Made by a program: the position numbers and the translations under genes. Below the pieces are notes generated by a model. It did not search any database and was not told where the DNA came from. It worked only from the letters and a program-made list of their open reading frames with translations. Below, in pieces: positions 47,801 through 58,438 of a stretch of DNA of 64,000 nt. Location of the stretch: the NCBI GenBank assembly GCA_905221605.1, contig CAJNDS010002499.1, positions 1 through 64,000 on the forward strand, in the 5' to 3' direction. Origin of the DNA: Symbiodinium natans. Its lineage: Eukaryota; Sar; Dinophyceae; Suessiales; Symbiodiniaceae. The stretch's first letter is position 1. Each line of letters starts with the position of its first letter.

Positions 47801-50254
47801 GCGGCAGCTGTCAGCCCGCCTCCGCCAGCTAGACGGGACGTTTCCCGAACCCCTTGCAGCACCCCAACGCGGGAGAGAGGACCACTGACGAAGGAGCCTG
47901 CAACGAAAGAGCCTGCGGTTGTGCCGGCCGCGAGTCCTATTGCTCTGGATGCTTGTGTGACGACTCCCTCTAGTGAAGTTGATCACAGGATCGGAGGGGG
48001 TAGCGCCGCCTCGTGTCCACCCCGTAGTGGCGGCAACATTAGGGACCCGCCGCCTGGCGTACGACGTCCACCCAGCCCCCGGACACGGCCCACGCACACA
48101 GCATCTCCGGATGGGATTAGGACGGTTGAGGCGTCACAGCCCCCTTGCGCTAAGTCTCCCACAGACTCACTTGGCCTGACGGAACCAAAATCGGATCTCC
48201 CTATGCCTCCCCATGGCCTGACGCCCATCCCCGCCAGGCCTGTGCCCGCTGTCCAAGCTCGCAAGGAAAGTCGGCCTCTCGCTTTGGACAAAGACGGCTC
48301 TCAGCAGCTGGAACCACCAAAAGCCAAGCCTCGAGGGCCTAGCGAGCCCAGCGGCACCCGCGATCCCAGCGCCCCAGCCTGCGCACCCATCATGCAGAGC
48401 AACACAGTCTCGGTCTGTGATCTCATGTGGCGCGCACTTGCAGCGGGACATCACTTTGGTAAGAATGTCAAACCTCGGCCCTACATGAACCTGCGTGACT
48501 CGCAACACCTCACAACACACTGCCAGCAGCTTCGGGCATATAGGGCCTATGAGGTGTTTTTGAACGGCATACCGAACCAGCTGCAAGACTCGGATATGCT
48601 GATCGGAATCGCTGACACGCTACTGCATCTGCCTGAAACGTTTCCGGCAGCGTATTTGAAGGTTTATGACCCTATCATCACGCAGTGCCTTAGATTGTCG
48701 GGGGCATTGCAGCATTTCGACCTTGCTGAAATGTTGGATTGCCCGGTCCCGCAGCTGGACAAAGCAAGGCTTTCGGAGTCCCTGGTGGGGTATGGCTTTC
48801 TTACCACAGCGCAGTACATCGCGGATCTTTTCTCTGCGGTGTCGGACTTGCCGAGTGTCATCAATGCCAGTTTTCCTGCAATGCTCAGCTACGCTGACCC
48901 AGATTATTGGCTGGGTGCACTTCTGCTCGCATTCGAGTCCCACCAAAAAGGTCCCCTGGAGCGTACGGCAGGGCTGCCCATTGTTATTGGTTTTCCTGAA
49001 TCTGACAATAAAATTACTGACCTGCAGATCAATGTGCCGCCTGCAGCCATGGTGGCCTTCTTGGCTGGCCGCGCTTATCGGTGTCCCACGTGCCCTACTA
49101 CCAAATATGTGATGGACGCGCACAGTGGACTGCCACAAGTCACTGGCCAAGCCTCCCAAGAAGCCTTGCAGGCATGGGCCGCAGCTGCTAAGCACACGGA
49201 CGTGGAAACGGCCAGGCTTGCCCAGCCCAGCCTGAATACGTTCCTAGGCATCACGCTGCAGGGCACACAGACACTTGGGCAAAGGCACTATCAAGAATTT
49301 AGGCCGGACCTCCCCCCTGCCCATTTCCTTGACGCCATCCGGCTTGCTCTTGCGGCCTCGGTGGCCAACCAAAACATTGAACATTTTTGGTCAGTTTTTA
49401 ACTTGGAATGGCCTGACACTTCTCACAGAATGGCTGTTTTTCTACGGCGAGTGTTGCCCCTAGAGTGCTTGCTCTCCTCGCCCTGTGCTGCGCCTGTGGA
49501 AGCGAACACTGCAGCAACCTCGCCGGAGGTCGTCAGCATCTCTTCCGAAACAAACGAAGGCTCTCCCTGCCCGATGGATGACATGTCAGACGCGGAGGAC
49601 GAACCCGAGGCACAGGTGAATGATTGGCGCTTCTCGGAGCTGCGAACCACTGACCTTGCAGCTTTGCGAGAAGTGGATGTCTCCGCCCCTTTCCGGCTGC
49701 CAGTCATCTTTGATGCGCGTTGGAAAGGGATCAGCACCACACCCACCAAGCATGGGCCCCAACGTCCCCAAAATGCGTGGTATGACGCAGCCACTGCTCA
49801 TTGGGCTGCCATTAAGGGGCTCATGCGAGCCAAACATCCAACCAAGCAGCGACTCAACAGCTTCTGGTTTCGGATGTACTGTCATGGCACCCCCAAGGAC
49901 CCTGATCCTTCGGCCCTGCGTGCTGCAGTTACCTCCTTCCCCTTTCAGTATAAGGACGAAGGTGTTGTGCAGTACAGGCAAATCCAGGAAGCTGTCCGGG
50001 TGATGTGGCTCGCGGCCCAAACCTCAATGACAAGATACATGCGTATCCCCATTCCGGACGGCATCCCTGAGTGGGGGGTTGATGAGCAAGAGCTGCCTCC
50101 AATGCAGGTCATGCCCAGCCGTACCGCAGATGCAAAGGAGCAAAAGATGACCGAAGGTGGCAAGTCCACTCATAGAAAGACAGGGAAGCGTTCCCATACC
50201 ACCTCAGCTGGCCATCGCTCCCGGCGTCCGGACTGGGATGGCTCCTGGCAATAG
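44841..50254 (+). CDS. ORF-B copy 2, lacks native start
   Basis: The same helicase-like protein, open to the same stop; the first in-frame Met is at 44915 (MPRERQHV). Walker A, DEAQQ, GDHRQP and MRLPPEIA are all kept. Compared with copy 1 it has three extra segments of 36 nt (46414-46449), 33 nt net (near 47,817-47,858) and 63 nt (50125-50187, a Lys-rich insert). All are multiples of three. Keeping ~1,780 codons open despite truncation means the insertion is young. It is probably not expressed as the full protein. Confidence 0.7.
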
Positions 50255-52882
50255 ACAGCAAACTGTCATCTGAGGGCTCCTACTGACGCCATGCGAACGC
50301 ACCATTGAGTCCTTTCATGGCATGCTGCCTAGCGTGATGTGAGCCCTCACATCTCCTCGCCGATACATGCCGCAAGACTACCTCGGGATATTCTTGGTTT
50401 GGCAACCCTCTCGTGGTCTATGCCACGGATTGGATCGTGCTTGTCTTTTGTGTGCTTACAGCTTGCAGCTGTGAACACCCTTCTGGGTCGGCCCCGCGGT
50501 GTGCCTGTGGGAACGGGGGGCCTTTCTTTCGTGGTTGCTCCACTGGCCATCTGCCACGGACTACCCTGGACCGGTCCTGCCTGGATGTTCCAGCTTTGTC
50601 ATCGGTAAAACGGCCAATCTTCCTTTCCTTTGCCCCCTCTAGGTGGGCAGGTTGCCCGCTTCTATGTGCTACGACCGTGTGTGAACCCCTCGGACTTGAG
50701 TGTTGACCATCTCTCGTCTGGACGGTGACACCCCCTTGTCGTACAACGGCGTCATGCCAATTGGGAGAGACCAGCTAGGGGATGCTGCTTCTGGGCTGTG
50801 GACACTTCTACGCGGAGATCAGGTTTCCACTTCCCTGGCAATGTGCCATCGAGCACCTGTGGACAACCTGGCCTTCACGAGAGCCATTCTCGCCTGTGCT
50901 TGGGTTGCTGCGGGGTTCCCTGCCTGCTTGGGTGTATATCTCTGCTTGCGTCAAAGCAGCCATACATGACTACCTCCCCATCGGTAGGTGGCCAAGCGTG
51001 ATGTGAGCCCTCACATCTCCTCGCCGACGTCTGTCGGTTTGGGCATGGAGGGTCTGATTCTGGTTATTGAACCCTCAACCCTCACCGGCCAAGGAGATAG
51101 TTGCTTGGCCTTGAGTGCGAAGTTTCGACTGGGGGACTCTCCCGCTTCCTGCGGGGCAGGTGGGGTCCCCGCCTGCTTGGGTTTCCCTGATGGCTCTGAT
51201 TGGAACGAAGCAGTCAAGCCTGCTTTGGCCGTCGGACGAGACTCTTGTGAGTCAAAAGAACGTTGCGCCTTGTGCTCGGAGAGGCTCCACTGGCTGACCA
51301 CCATGGAGTGCTCTGGGCTGGTCCTACCCTTTGTTCTTGCCGTTAAGTCCCCACTGGCTGACCACCATGGGGCAACTTTATACTTCGGATCAAGAAGGTT
51401 GACACCTGCAACGTCCCGTGCCAAGGCACGACTATGCCCCACCTGTGATGGCGGACTTGTGAACCTTCTCGTGAACGGCCTTGGCTGGTGCTGAATGTAT
51501 TCGCATCGGTGGCTGCATGATGGTGGTTTTGTGAATCTGGCAACGTCGCATTTTGCGACGCACCTGCGCACTCGGTGCTACATGTGTGCTCCCGGCCTCT
51601 TCGACGATTTCGAGTACTGAGTGCACAGGGTGACCTAGCAGTTCGGCGCGCTGGCTGTGGACACTTCTACGTGGAGATTATGCACCCGCTGACTTGGCAG
51701 GGAGCCATTCCCCACTTGTAGAACAACCTGGCCCTCTTGAGACTCTAGAGGGTCACCCTCGTCTGAGCTTGGCCTGCGGCAGGGCAAGTGGGCTCCCCGC
51801 CCGCGTGGATGTTACCTGAAGGCTCTGATTGGACCAAAGTAGCAATACCATGGAGATCCTTGCACTTCGGCACCAATGTGATGTGAGCCCTCCCATCTCC
51901 TTACCGACGTACCTCGCGGGTTTGGGTTTGGAGGGACCTGATGCGTGCCGATGCGCAGGCCAGCGCCAAGGTTGCGTGGCCTTGTGTGAGATGCCTGGAC
52001 TGGGAGGTTCCTCGTTGTTATTATAAACCCTGTGGCGTTAAGGGTTTGGTAACTCGCTGTGGACTCTCCCCGTGGAATCGGTAGCTGCAGCTACTCTCGC
52101 CCCCCCTCTGGCCGTGCGCGGGCACCTCTCTGGGTGGGCACTTGTACGCCAGGTTGACTGGAGAACCCTGTGCTCGGAGCTACTCCACTGGCTGACCACC
52201 ATGGAGTGCCCTGGGCCGGTCCTGCTTTGATTGTTCTTGCTGTTAAGTCCCCACTGGCTGACCTCCATGGGGCATATGCCCCCTGTGCCGGGCGCGGACA
52301 CCTCTCTGGGTGGGCACTTGCACGCCAAGGTGAATGGAGCACCCAGAGCTCGGAGCTACTCCACTGGCTGACCACCATGGAGTGCCCTGGGCCGGTCTTG
52401 CCTTGATTGTTCTTGCTGTTAAGTCCCCACTGGCTGACCACCATGGGGCATATGCACATCTTTCATCACCCCTAGGGAGTCTGACTTGCAACATCCTTTC
52501 GCCATTGAGTGTCGGTTGTCTGTCCTTGACAACGAGTACGTGATCCGAACCTCTTCTGATGACCTCGGTTTGAATAACCGCTGTCGCACCAGTGGCTACA
52601 TGATGGTGGTTTTGAGAATCTGGCAATGTCGCAATTTGCGATTCCCCCACAAGCTCTGTGCTTCCTTGTGAACCGGGACTTCATTGACGACTTCGAGTAC
52701 TGAGTCCGTGGGGTATCTAGTAGTTCAGCGCGATTGCTCGCTTTGTTTCTTTGGTGTTTGTTTGCTTGGTGGTTGCTTGGTGTGTCTGGCGGATTGTGTG
52801 CGCTGACTTTGTTTCACCCTTTACGTCGAGCCCAACAAGACCGGCCTACTGTGCTACTGATGTAGTAAAGAGGCGTCAGTCC
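50255..52882 (+). other. 3' region of helicase unit copy 2
   Basis: It has the same modules as copy 1, including three pairs of CCACTGGCTGACCACCATGG words (51287/51351, 52185/52251 with one change, 52361/52427). It has an extra internal block at ~51,500-51,960 that repeats part of the terminal sequence (gatggtggttttgtgaatctgg, ttcgagtactgag). No supported gene. Confidence 0.65.
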
Positions 52883-52895
52883 AAAAAAAAAAAAA
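52883..52895 (+). other. Poly(A) tail of copy 2
   Basis: 13 A residues follow gtagtaaagaggcgtcagtcc. The next bases are already another fragment of the family. Confidence 0.8.
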
Positions 52896-53095
52896 GCTTA
52901 CGCCGGGGGAATATGTGCATAAAGACCTTACTCGAAAGATTTGCGGCTTGGCTGACCCTCGGCTTGATCGCGCAGTCCGAGCATCTTTAATGGGTGTCGC
53001 CTGCGGCTGCCGGAAGCTTCCCAAGCATTTGTCAAATCCGTACTAGGACGACTGATTACTCGCCCCGACCTGGAGAAATTTCTCCGGCTGCCCTC
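52896..53095 (+). pseudogene. ORF-A fragment, direct orientation
   Basis: Begins exactly at the end of the poly(A). It encodes LTPGEYVHKDLTRKICGLADPRLDRAVRASLMGVACG, in pieces matching ORF-A near 34,777-34,890, and then loses frame. It is a diverged copy. Confidence 0.75.
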
Positions 53096-53745
53096 ACTTT
53101 CGACAAAGTGGCCATGAGAGTGCCCACCATTGCCGAGTGCATCAGACCCGGAGAAATAGTATAGACGTGCTCCCTCGCGGATCGCTTGCTCTCTTGCTGC
53201 CAAACTGGGCCGGAAGATGCAGAGCTGGTCGCTCTCATGGTGAACAAGGCTAACAGCATGCCGCAATTCCAAGGTAAGAATATAGCGCAACATGGCTTGT
53301 GGCATGGCTATTCCGCCCAAGCGTGCGTCGATGGGGACAAAGTCACCCTTGCATTGGGGAAGTTGTTAACGCTCGTGCCAAGCAATAACCGCAGCTGCGC
53401 CCGTATCGGAACCAGTTGAGAATCCAGCCACGCGTTCACCTGCTCTACCCGCGGCGAGGCTCACATGCAAAGCCGTTAACGCAGCAGTGTGTGGCATGTG
53501 CAAATGGGCCAAGGCAGGGTGTATTGTTAAGAAGGTCGAGGAAGCTAATCCTAGTTCTCACAGCAGCAGGCAATCCACATCCTCCCACCTTGGGGTACAG
53601 AGCACGCGCCCACACCTGGGCAGCCTAAGACGGAGCAGCAGAGCATGAGATGCGTTGCCGCTGGACGAGAGCAGAGCGGGCGATGAGTGAGGTTGTATCT
53701 GACAGGCTTACCCTGGTTTTCACGGCTGCCTCCACGTCTTCCGCA
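53096..53745 (-). pseudogene. ORF-A fragment, inverted
   Basis: The minus strand encodes the neighbouring part of ORF-A, including AVSLVHHESDQLCIF and GGHSHGHFVES, matching 34,100-34,760. Continuing rightward it matches successively earlier ORF-A sequence (gggtacagagcacg at ~53,600). The two halves, adjacent in ORF-A, thus lie head to head here, as in twin-priming inversions of LINE-made copies. Confidence 0.75.
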
Positions 53746-53943
53746 GTCTGGCGGCGTGTTCGACGTTGGCTTCTCCGCCACCTTCTTGCTTGGGTTGGAC
53801 CTTGCTAGACAACCTCTTGTGTGCACTGGAGGACTGAGCCCCTGCTCCGCTTCCCTCTTCCCCTTCCTCCCCCCTTCCCCCCCTCCTTTCTTCGCTTCCC
53901 TCTCTGTCTGCGTTAAAAGCACATGTGTTGCATCGAATAAGAT
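53746..53943. other. Spacer, no gene
   Basis: C/T-rich sequence (ccttcctcccccc) without a supported ORF. Confidence 0.4.
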
Positions 53944-54400
53944 GAAGGTGTTTTGAATCTTGTTCCGGAAAACTTTTGGATGGTGTTTTGAATCTTGTGC
54001 CAGAACACTTTTAGACGGTGTTTTGCATTTCGTTCCAGAGTACTTTTGGATGTGTTTTGCTCTTGTTCAGGAGTACTTTTAGATGGTGCTTTGAATCTCG
54101 TTCCGGAGTACTTTTTAGAAGGTGTTTTGAATCTCGCCCCGGAATACTTTTAGATGGTGTTTTGAATCTTGTTCCGGAGAACTGGTGTTTTGAATCTTGT
54201 TCCGGAGAACTTTTAGATGGTGTTTTGAATCTTGTTCCGGAGTACTTTTAGATGGTGTTTTGAATCTTGTTCCGGAGTCCTTTTAGATGGTGTTTTGAAT
54301 CTTGTTCTGGAATACTTTTAGATGGTGTTTTGAATCTCGTTCCAGAGTACTCTTAGATGGTGTTTTGAATCTTGTTCCGGAGTACTTTTAGATGGGTTTA
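53944..54400. repeat. 35-bp minisatellite, ~13 copies
   Basis: The unit is ggtgttttgaatcttgttcc followed by ggagtacttttagat. Copies vary by a few bases, and one near 54,180 is shortened. Confidence 0.9.
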
Positions 54401-54600
54401 AATCTTGTCGTGCTGATTGGTTCAGTCGTCTTCCGTGCCTTGTTCTGCACTATGACTAATTAAACCCCCTCTTGACCTCTCCGCGGAGGGCGGCGATGAA
54501 GTCTGCGGAGCCGCCCCGAGATGTGGGGGGGGAAGAGAGCGGGCGGCTGCAGCAATAATAACGCTGCCAGCCATTCTCCCTCCCTCCCTCCCTCCCTCCG
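54401..54600. other. Spacer with a CCCT-type run
   Basis: No gene. A ccctccctccctccctccctcc run at its right end leads into the next repeat field. Confidence 0.5.
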
Positions 54601-56110
54601 CCATGGTCCCCGAATTCACTGGGTGCCAAAACCATCGCAAATACCATGGTGCCCGAATCCGCTGGTTCCCAAAACCATCGCAAATACCATGGTCCCCGAC
54701 TTCGCTGTTTCCAAAAACCCATCGCAAATACCATAGTCCCCGAATTCGCTGGTTCCAAAACCATCACGAAAACCATGGTCCCCGAATTCGCTGTTTCCAA
54801 AACCATCGCAAAATACCATGGTCCCCGAATTCGCTGTTTCCAAAACCATCGCAAATGCCATGGTCCCCGAATTCGCTGGTTCCAAAACCATCGCAAATAC
54901 CATGGTCCCCGAATTCGCTGGTTCCAAAACCGCAAATACCATGGTCCCCGAATTCGCTGGTTCCAAAACCATCGCAAAAACCATGGAACCAGCGAATAAA
55001 CGTGGCTGGAAAGTCGAGTGTTGTGGTACAAACGCAGTACGCCGTGGAAGCATCGCAAATCCCGAATTCGCTGTTTCCAAAACCATCGCAAATACCATGG
55101 TCCCCGAATTCGCTGTTTCCAAAACTATCGCAAATGCCATGGTCCCCGAATTCGCTGGTTCCAAAAGCATCGCAAATACCATGGTCCCCGAATTCGCTGT
55201 TTCCAAAACCATCGCAAGGAGCTTCCGTGGCTGGTTCCTTCCGTGGCCCCTTGCGATGCTTTTGGAAGCAGCGAATTCGGGGGCCATGGTATGGAACCAG
55301 CGAATTCGGGGACCTGGTGTTTGCGATGGTTTTGGAAACAGCGAATTCGGGGACCATGGAATTTGCGGTGCTTTTGGAACCAGCGAATTCGGGGACCATG
55401 GTATTTGCGACGGTTTTGGAAGCAGCGAATTCGGTTGCGATGGTTTTGGAAACAGCGAATTCGGAGACCATGGGATGGTTTTGGAAGCAGTGATTTCGGG
55501 GACCATGGTATTTGCGATGCTTTTGGAACAGCGAATTCGGGGAGCCACGGAAGCTCCGGGCGTCCCCGGATACTACAAAAGTCGACTTTCCAGCAACGGA
55601 AGCTCCGGGCGTCCCCGGCGTACCACAAAGGTGCTACAAAAGTCGACTTTCCAGAACCATCGCAAATACCATGGTCCCCGAATTCGCTAGTTCCAAAAGC
55701 ATCGCAAATACCATGGTCCCCGAATTCGCTGTTTCCAAAACCATCGCAAATACCATGGTCCCCGAATTCGCTGGTTCCAAAACCATCACGAAATCCCCAA
55801 TTCGCTGGTTCTAAAAGCATCGCAAATCCCATGGTCCCCGAATTCGCTGGTTCCAAAGCCATCGCAAACACCATGATCCCCGAATTCGCTAGTTCCAAAA
55901 AGCATTGCAAATACCATAGTCCCCGAATTCGCTGCCATGGTTCCTATTCGCTGGTTCCAAAAGCTCGCAAAAACCATGGTCCTCGAATTCGCTGGTTCGA
56001 AAACCATCGCCTACCGGTCCGAATTCGCTGGTTCCAAAAACCATTGCAAATGCCATGATCCCAAATTCGCTGGTTTGAAAACCATCGCAAACACCATGGT
56101 TACCGATTTC
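54601..56110. repeat. ~42-bp repeat field in two orientations
   Basis: About 30 copies of a unit built from ccatggtccccgaattcgct and ggttccaaaaccatcgcaaatac occur here. Copies at ~54,601-55,225 and ~55,655-56,110 read on the plus strand; those at ~55,250-55,550 are inverted, giving a large interrupted inverted repeat. Two positions (gct-gtt-tcc against gct-ggt-tcc, aaccatcgc against aagcatcgc) vary in a mosaic way. Long ORFs in it are only low-complexity read-through of the repeat. Confidence 0.9.
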
Positions 56111-57200
56111 GCGAGATCGGCTGCAACACCTGGAGGCTCCGCTCAGACAAGGCTTTTGCGCGTGGGTTTTGCCAGGGTCTTCCATGTTCTTCCGTGACAA
56201 GTTGACCATACTGCAGCTCGGCAATGTCTTGAATTGCCGACGACGGAAATCTGGACGCTTGAATTCTCTGCTTTGCGTGGTTGCCTTTTGTGTGTACGCA
56301 ACGCCTCGGACTAGGCTTCCACGCGTTGGTTATGCCTTGGCTCCGTGTCTTCCGTGACAAGTTAAGCTTGGCAGTCTTGAATGCTGAAGTGTGTGCAGAA
56401 AATTCTTCTTTCTGGCCAGTATTCGGTGGAGAGAATCAGCTTCAAGATTAGAAGTCAACAAATGAACTGTTCTCCTAGCTTTTTGAGCTCAGGTGCAGGT
56501 TCACTTTCAGTTCAAGGTGCCAGGTCCGAACAGAACAGAACTTCAAGGCAACTTGATGGAGCGAATGAAGCCACCTGTGTCTGGACGGTTCATTTGTCTT
56601 GATACGCTCATGTTCTGTTTCTGGTGATGCCATTATACTGAACGCCAAGCAGGCACTGCCTCTCCAGCCTGGATCCAGCCAGGCAGCTTAAGAGCACTGG
56701 TTCTTCGTGCCAGTTGCCTTGCCTCTTTTCTTGGTGGTTTGAGGATTTTTGTCCAAGGTGGGAACGCCGCCATAGAAAAGGAATTGCGCCAGCACGACTA
56801 GGTGACGCTTGAGTCAAGATAAAAGTTCTGCAAATTGTCTACAGACCAGACAAACATTAAGAAGGTTCACAAGTTTGCTCATTTGGAAAAAATTTAATCT
56901 GGAAAAAATGGGTTGAATCAGGTTGAACCTAAACCAGGTTCGAAAATTCCCGCCTCTGGCGGGGCGAAGAGAAGAGGAGAAAACAACAACATAAGAACCT
57001 AAATTTTAACCTGGATACAATCTAGAAACCTAGCTTGGAACCGGGTTAGAATCTAGAGATCTTTTGAAGCCTCCAGTCTGTGCTTCAAACTCCACATTCT
57101 CTTCTTTCTTTCTAACTGCCTTGTCTCTGCGTAATTTGAAATAATAAAGTTTCTTCTCTTTTCTTCCTTTCTTTCCACTCAACAATTATTTTTGCCACTG
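56111..57200. other. Gene-poor stretch with a short direct repeat
   Basis: No supported gene. An imperfect ~80-bp direct repeat (cttccgtgacaagtt at ~56,190 and ~56,346) and an A-rich part with aacctggttt-like words near 56,900-57,050 are visible. Confidence 0.4.
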
Positions 57201-57478
57201 TGTGCCTGGCACCTAACCGTGTTGGTCGGTAACTCTGCTGTCCTTCTTCGATTTACAGCTTTCCGTGCCGACCTTCGTTGCACCAGTGGCTTCATAATGG
57301 TGATTTTGATGATCTGGCAAACTCTCGCATTGCGACTCTTCCGCTTGCTCTGCGCTGCTCGATTACACCTGGATTTCCGCAACAACCTCAAGTACTAAGC
57401 GCGGGTACATTAACGTTTGGTGCTTTGGTTTTGGCGGGTTGCTGCGGGTTTTTGGTGGTTGTGTTTTGTGGTGGTTTT

Positions 57479-57549
<71 letters not shown>

Positions 57550-57642
57550 CGCACCTGCTCTGTTTCACCTCTAGTGTTAAGACCCACAAGAACGGCCTAC
57601 TGCGCTGCTGATGTAGTAAAGAGGCGTCGGTTCAAAAAAAAA
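57201..57642 (+). mobile_element. Third 3' end of the poly(A) family, strongly 5'-truncated
   Basis: It matches the last ~450 bp of the helicase unit (ttgcaccagtggcttcataatggtg, then gaacggcctactgc and gatgtagtaaagaggcg) and ends in nine A residues at 57634-57642. It is more diverged than copies 1 and 2, so it comes from another family member. Confidence 0.75.
57479..57547. repeat. (GT)n microsatellite, ~34 units
   Basis: A pure GT run lies inside the third tail, where copies 1 and 2 have only tgtgtctggcgggttgtgtg. The repeat has expanded inside the element. Confidence 0.95.
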
Positions 57643-58438
57643 CTCCAACCGTCTTTTCCTCTTTTCTTCCACAGTTTTTCAAACTTTTGCCTACTGGCAT
57701 ATTGTTCGTGATAATGATTGGCTTGGTCCTGCCATCTTCTCCCTCCACCAGTTTCTGGTCACGTAAGATGACTAGTCTTGCTTGTCGACATCTTTGTTCC
57801 ACCTTTTTCCGTGTTATCCTTTTTCGAACTTCATGCAATTCTTGCGCAATCTTGACCATCTTGCGCTTTTGGCAACTTCTGCTTCCAACTTGTAAGCATT
57901 CTTGTTTGCTCATCTACTCCAAATCAGCACGCCAAACTTGCTCTTCATCCTCTCCGTCATGCCGACTTGGGTTATTTCACTTTTCATATCTTTCCACTTC
58001 TTTCTTTCCTTCTTCTCTCTCTTTTTTTCTTCTGCTTCTCCACTTGCTTGCCTCACTCAACGGTGTCCGATGCTTGGTGTCTCTCCACCAGGTCCTTTTT
58101 TGAAGTTGGAATTGCTAGGTTCTAAATTCCTTCCTGAGTAGTTCAGCCGCATGCTTCATGTGTTTTTTTCACCACTTCAAAACTTCGGTTCTTTGCGCGA
58201 TGTAGTTCATCTTTCTCTTCGTTCAGTCGACCCTGCATAAATGCCAGAGTCTTTTTGCAACTGTCCTGCTTCTTTGTCGACCATCTTTTCGCAAGACAAA
58301 ACTTCATCTGCTACTTCTTGGGGACGTAGAAACAGTGTTTGCAAAATTCACGAAGCGTGCTAAAGATTCCACGGTTGAAGTTCTTCTTCACACTCAGCAG
58401 AATACGGTTTCCGACACGTAGCAATTTTGCAAAGTCAC
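57643..58438 (-). other. 3' flank of the copia fragment, no clear gene
   Basis: T/C-rich on the plus strand. The minus-strand ORF at 57,632-57,913 (93 codons, Lys/Arg-rich) has no recognisable content. Confidence 0.4.

Larger units (their letters stand above)
44841..52895 (+). mobile_element. Helicase unit copy 2, 5'-truncated, poly(A)-ended
   Basis: It is near identical to 35,614-43,056 of copy 1. It begins ~25 codons into ORF-B with no ORF-A and ends in 13 A residues at 52883-52895. A 5' truncation with an intact poly(A) 3' end points to LINE-style retroposition in trans (family knowledge plus inference). No clear target-site duplication is visible. Confidence 0.8.

Noticed and set aside
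44915-50254. Copy 2 ORF-B as an independent expressed gene
   Set aside because: It lacks its own start and leader and begins at a truncation breakpoint, so it is treated as a 5'-truncated insertion.
54603-56058. Long ORFs of 211-346 codons on both strands of the repeat field
   Set aside because: They are read-through of a repeat whose length is near a multiple of three; the peptides (NSGTMVFAM, PWSPNSLVPK) are low-complexity in all frames.
53944-56110. CRISPR array
   Set aside because: The 35-bp and 42-bp repeats are contiguous or mosaic without unique spacers, are in both orientations, and lie in eukaryotic DNA without cas genes.
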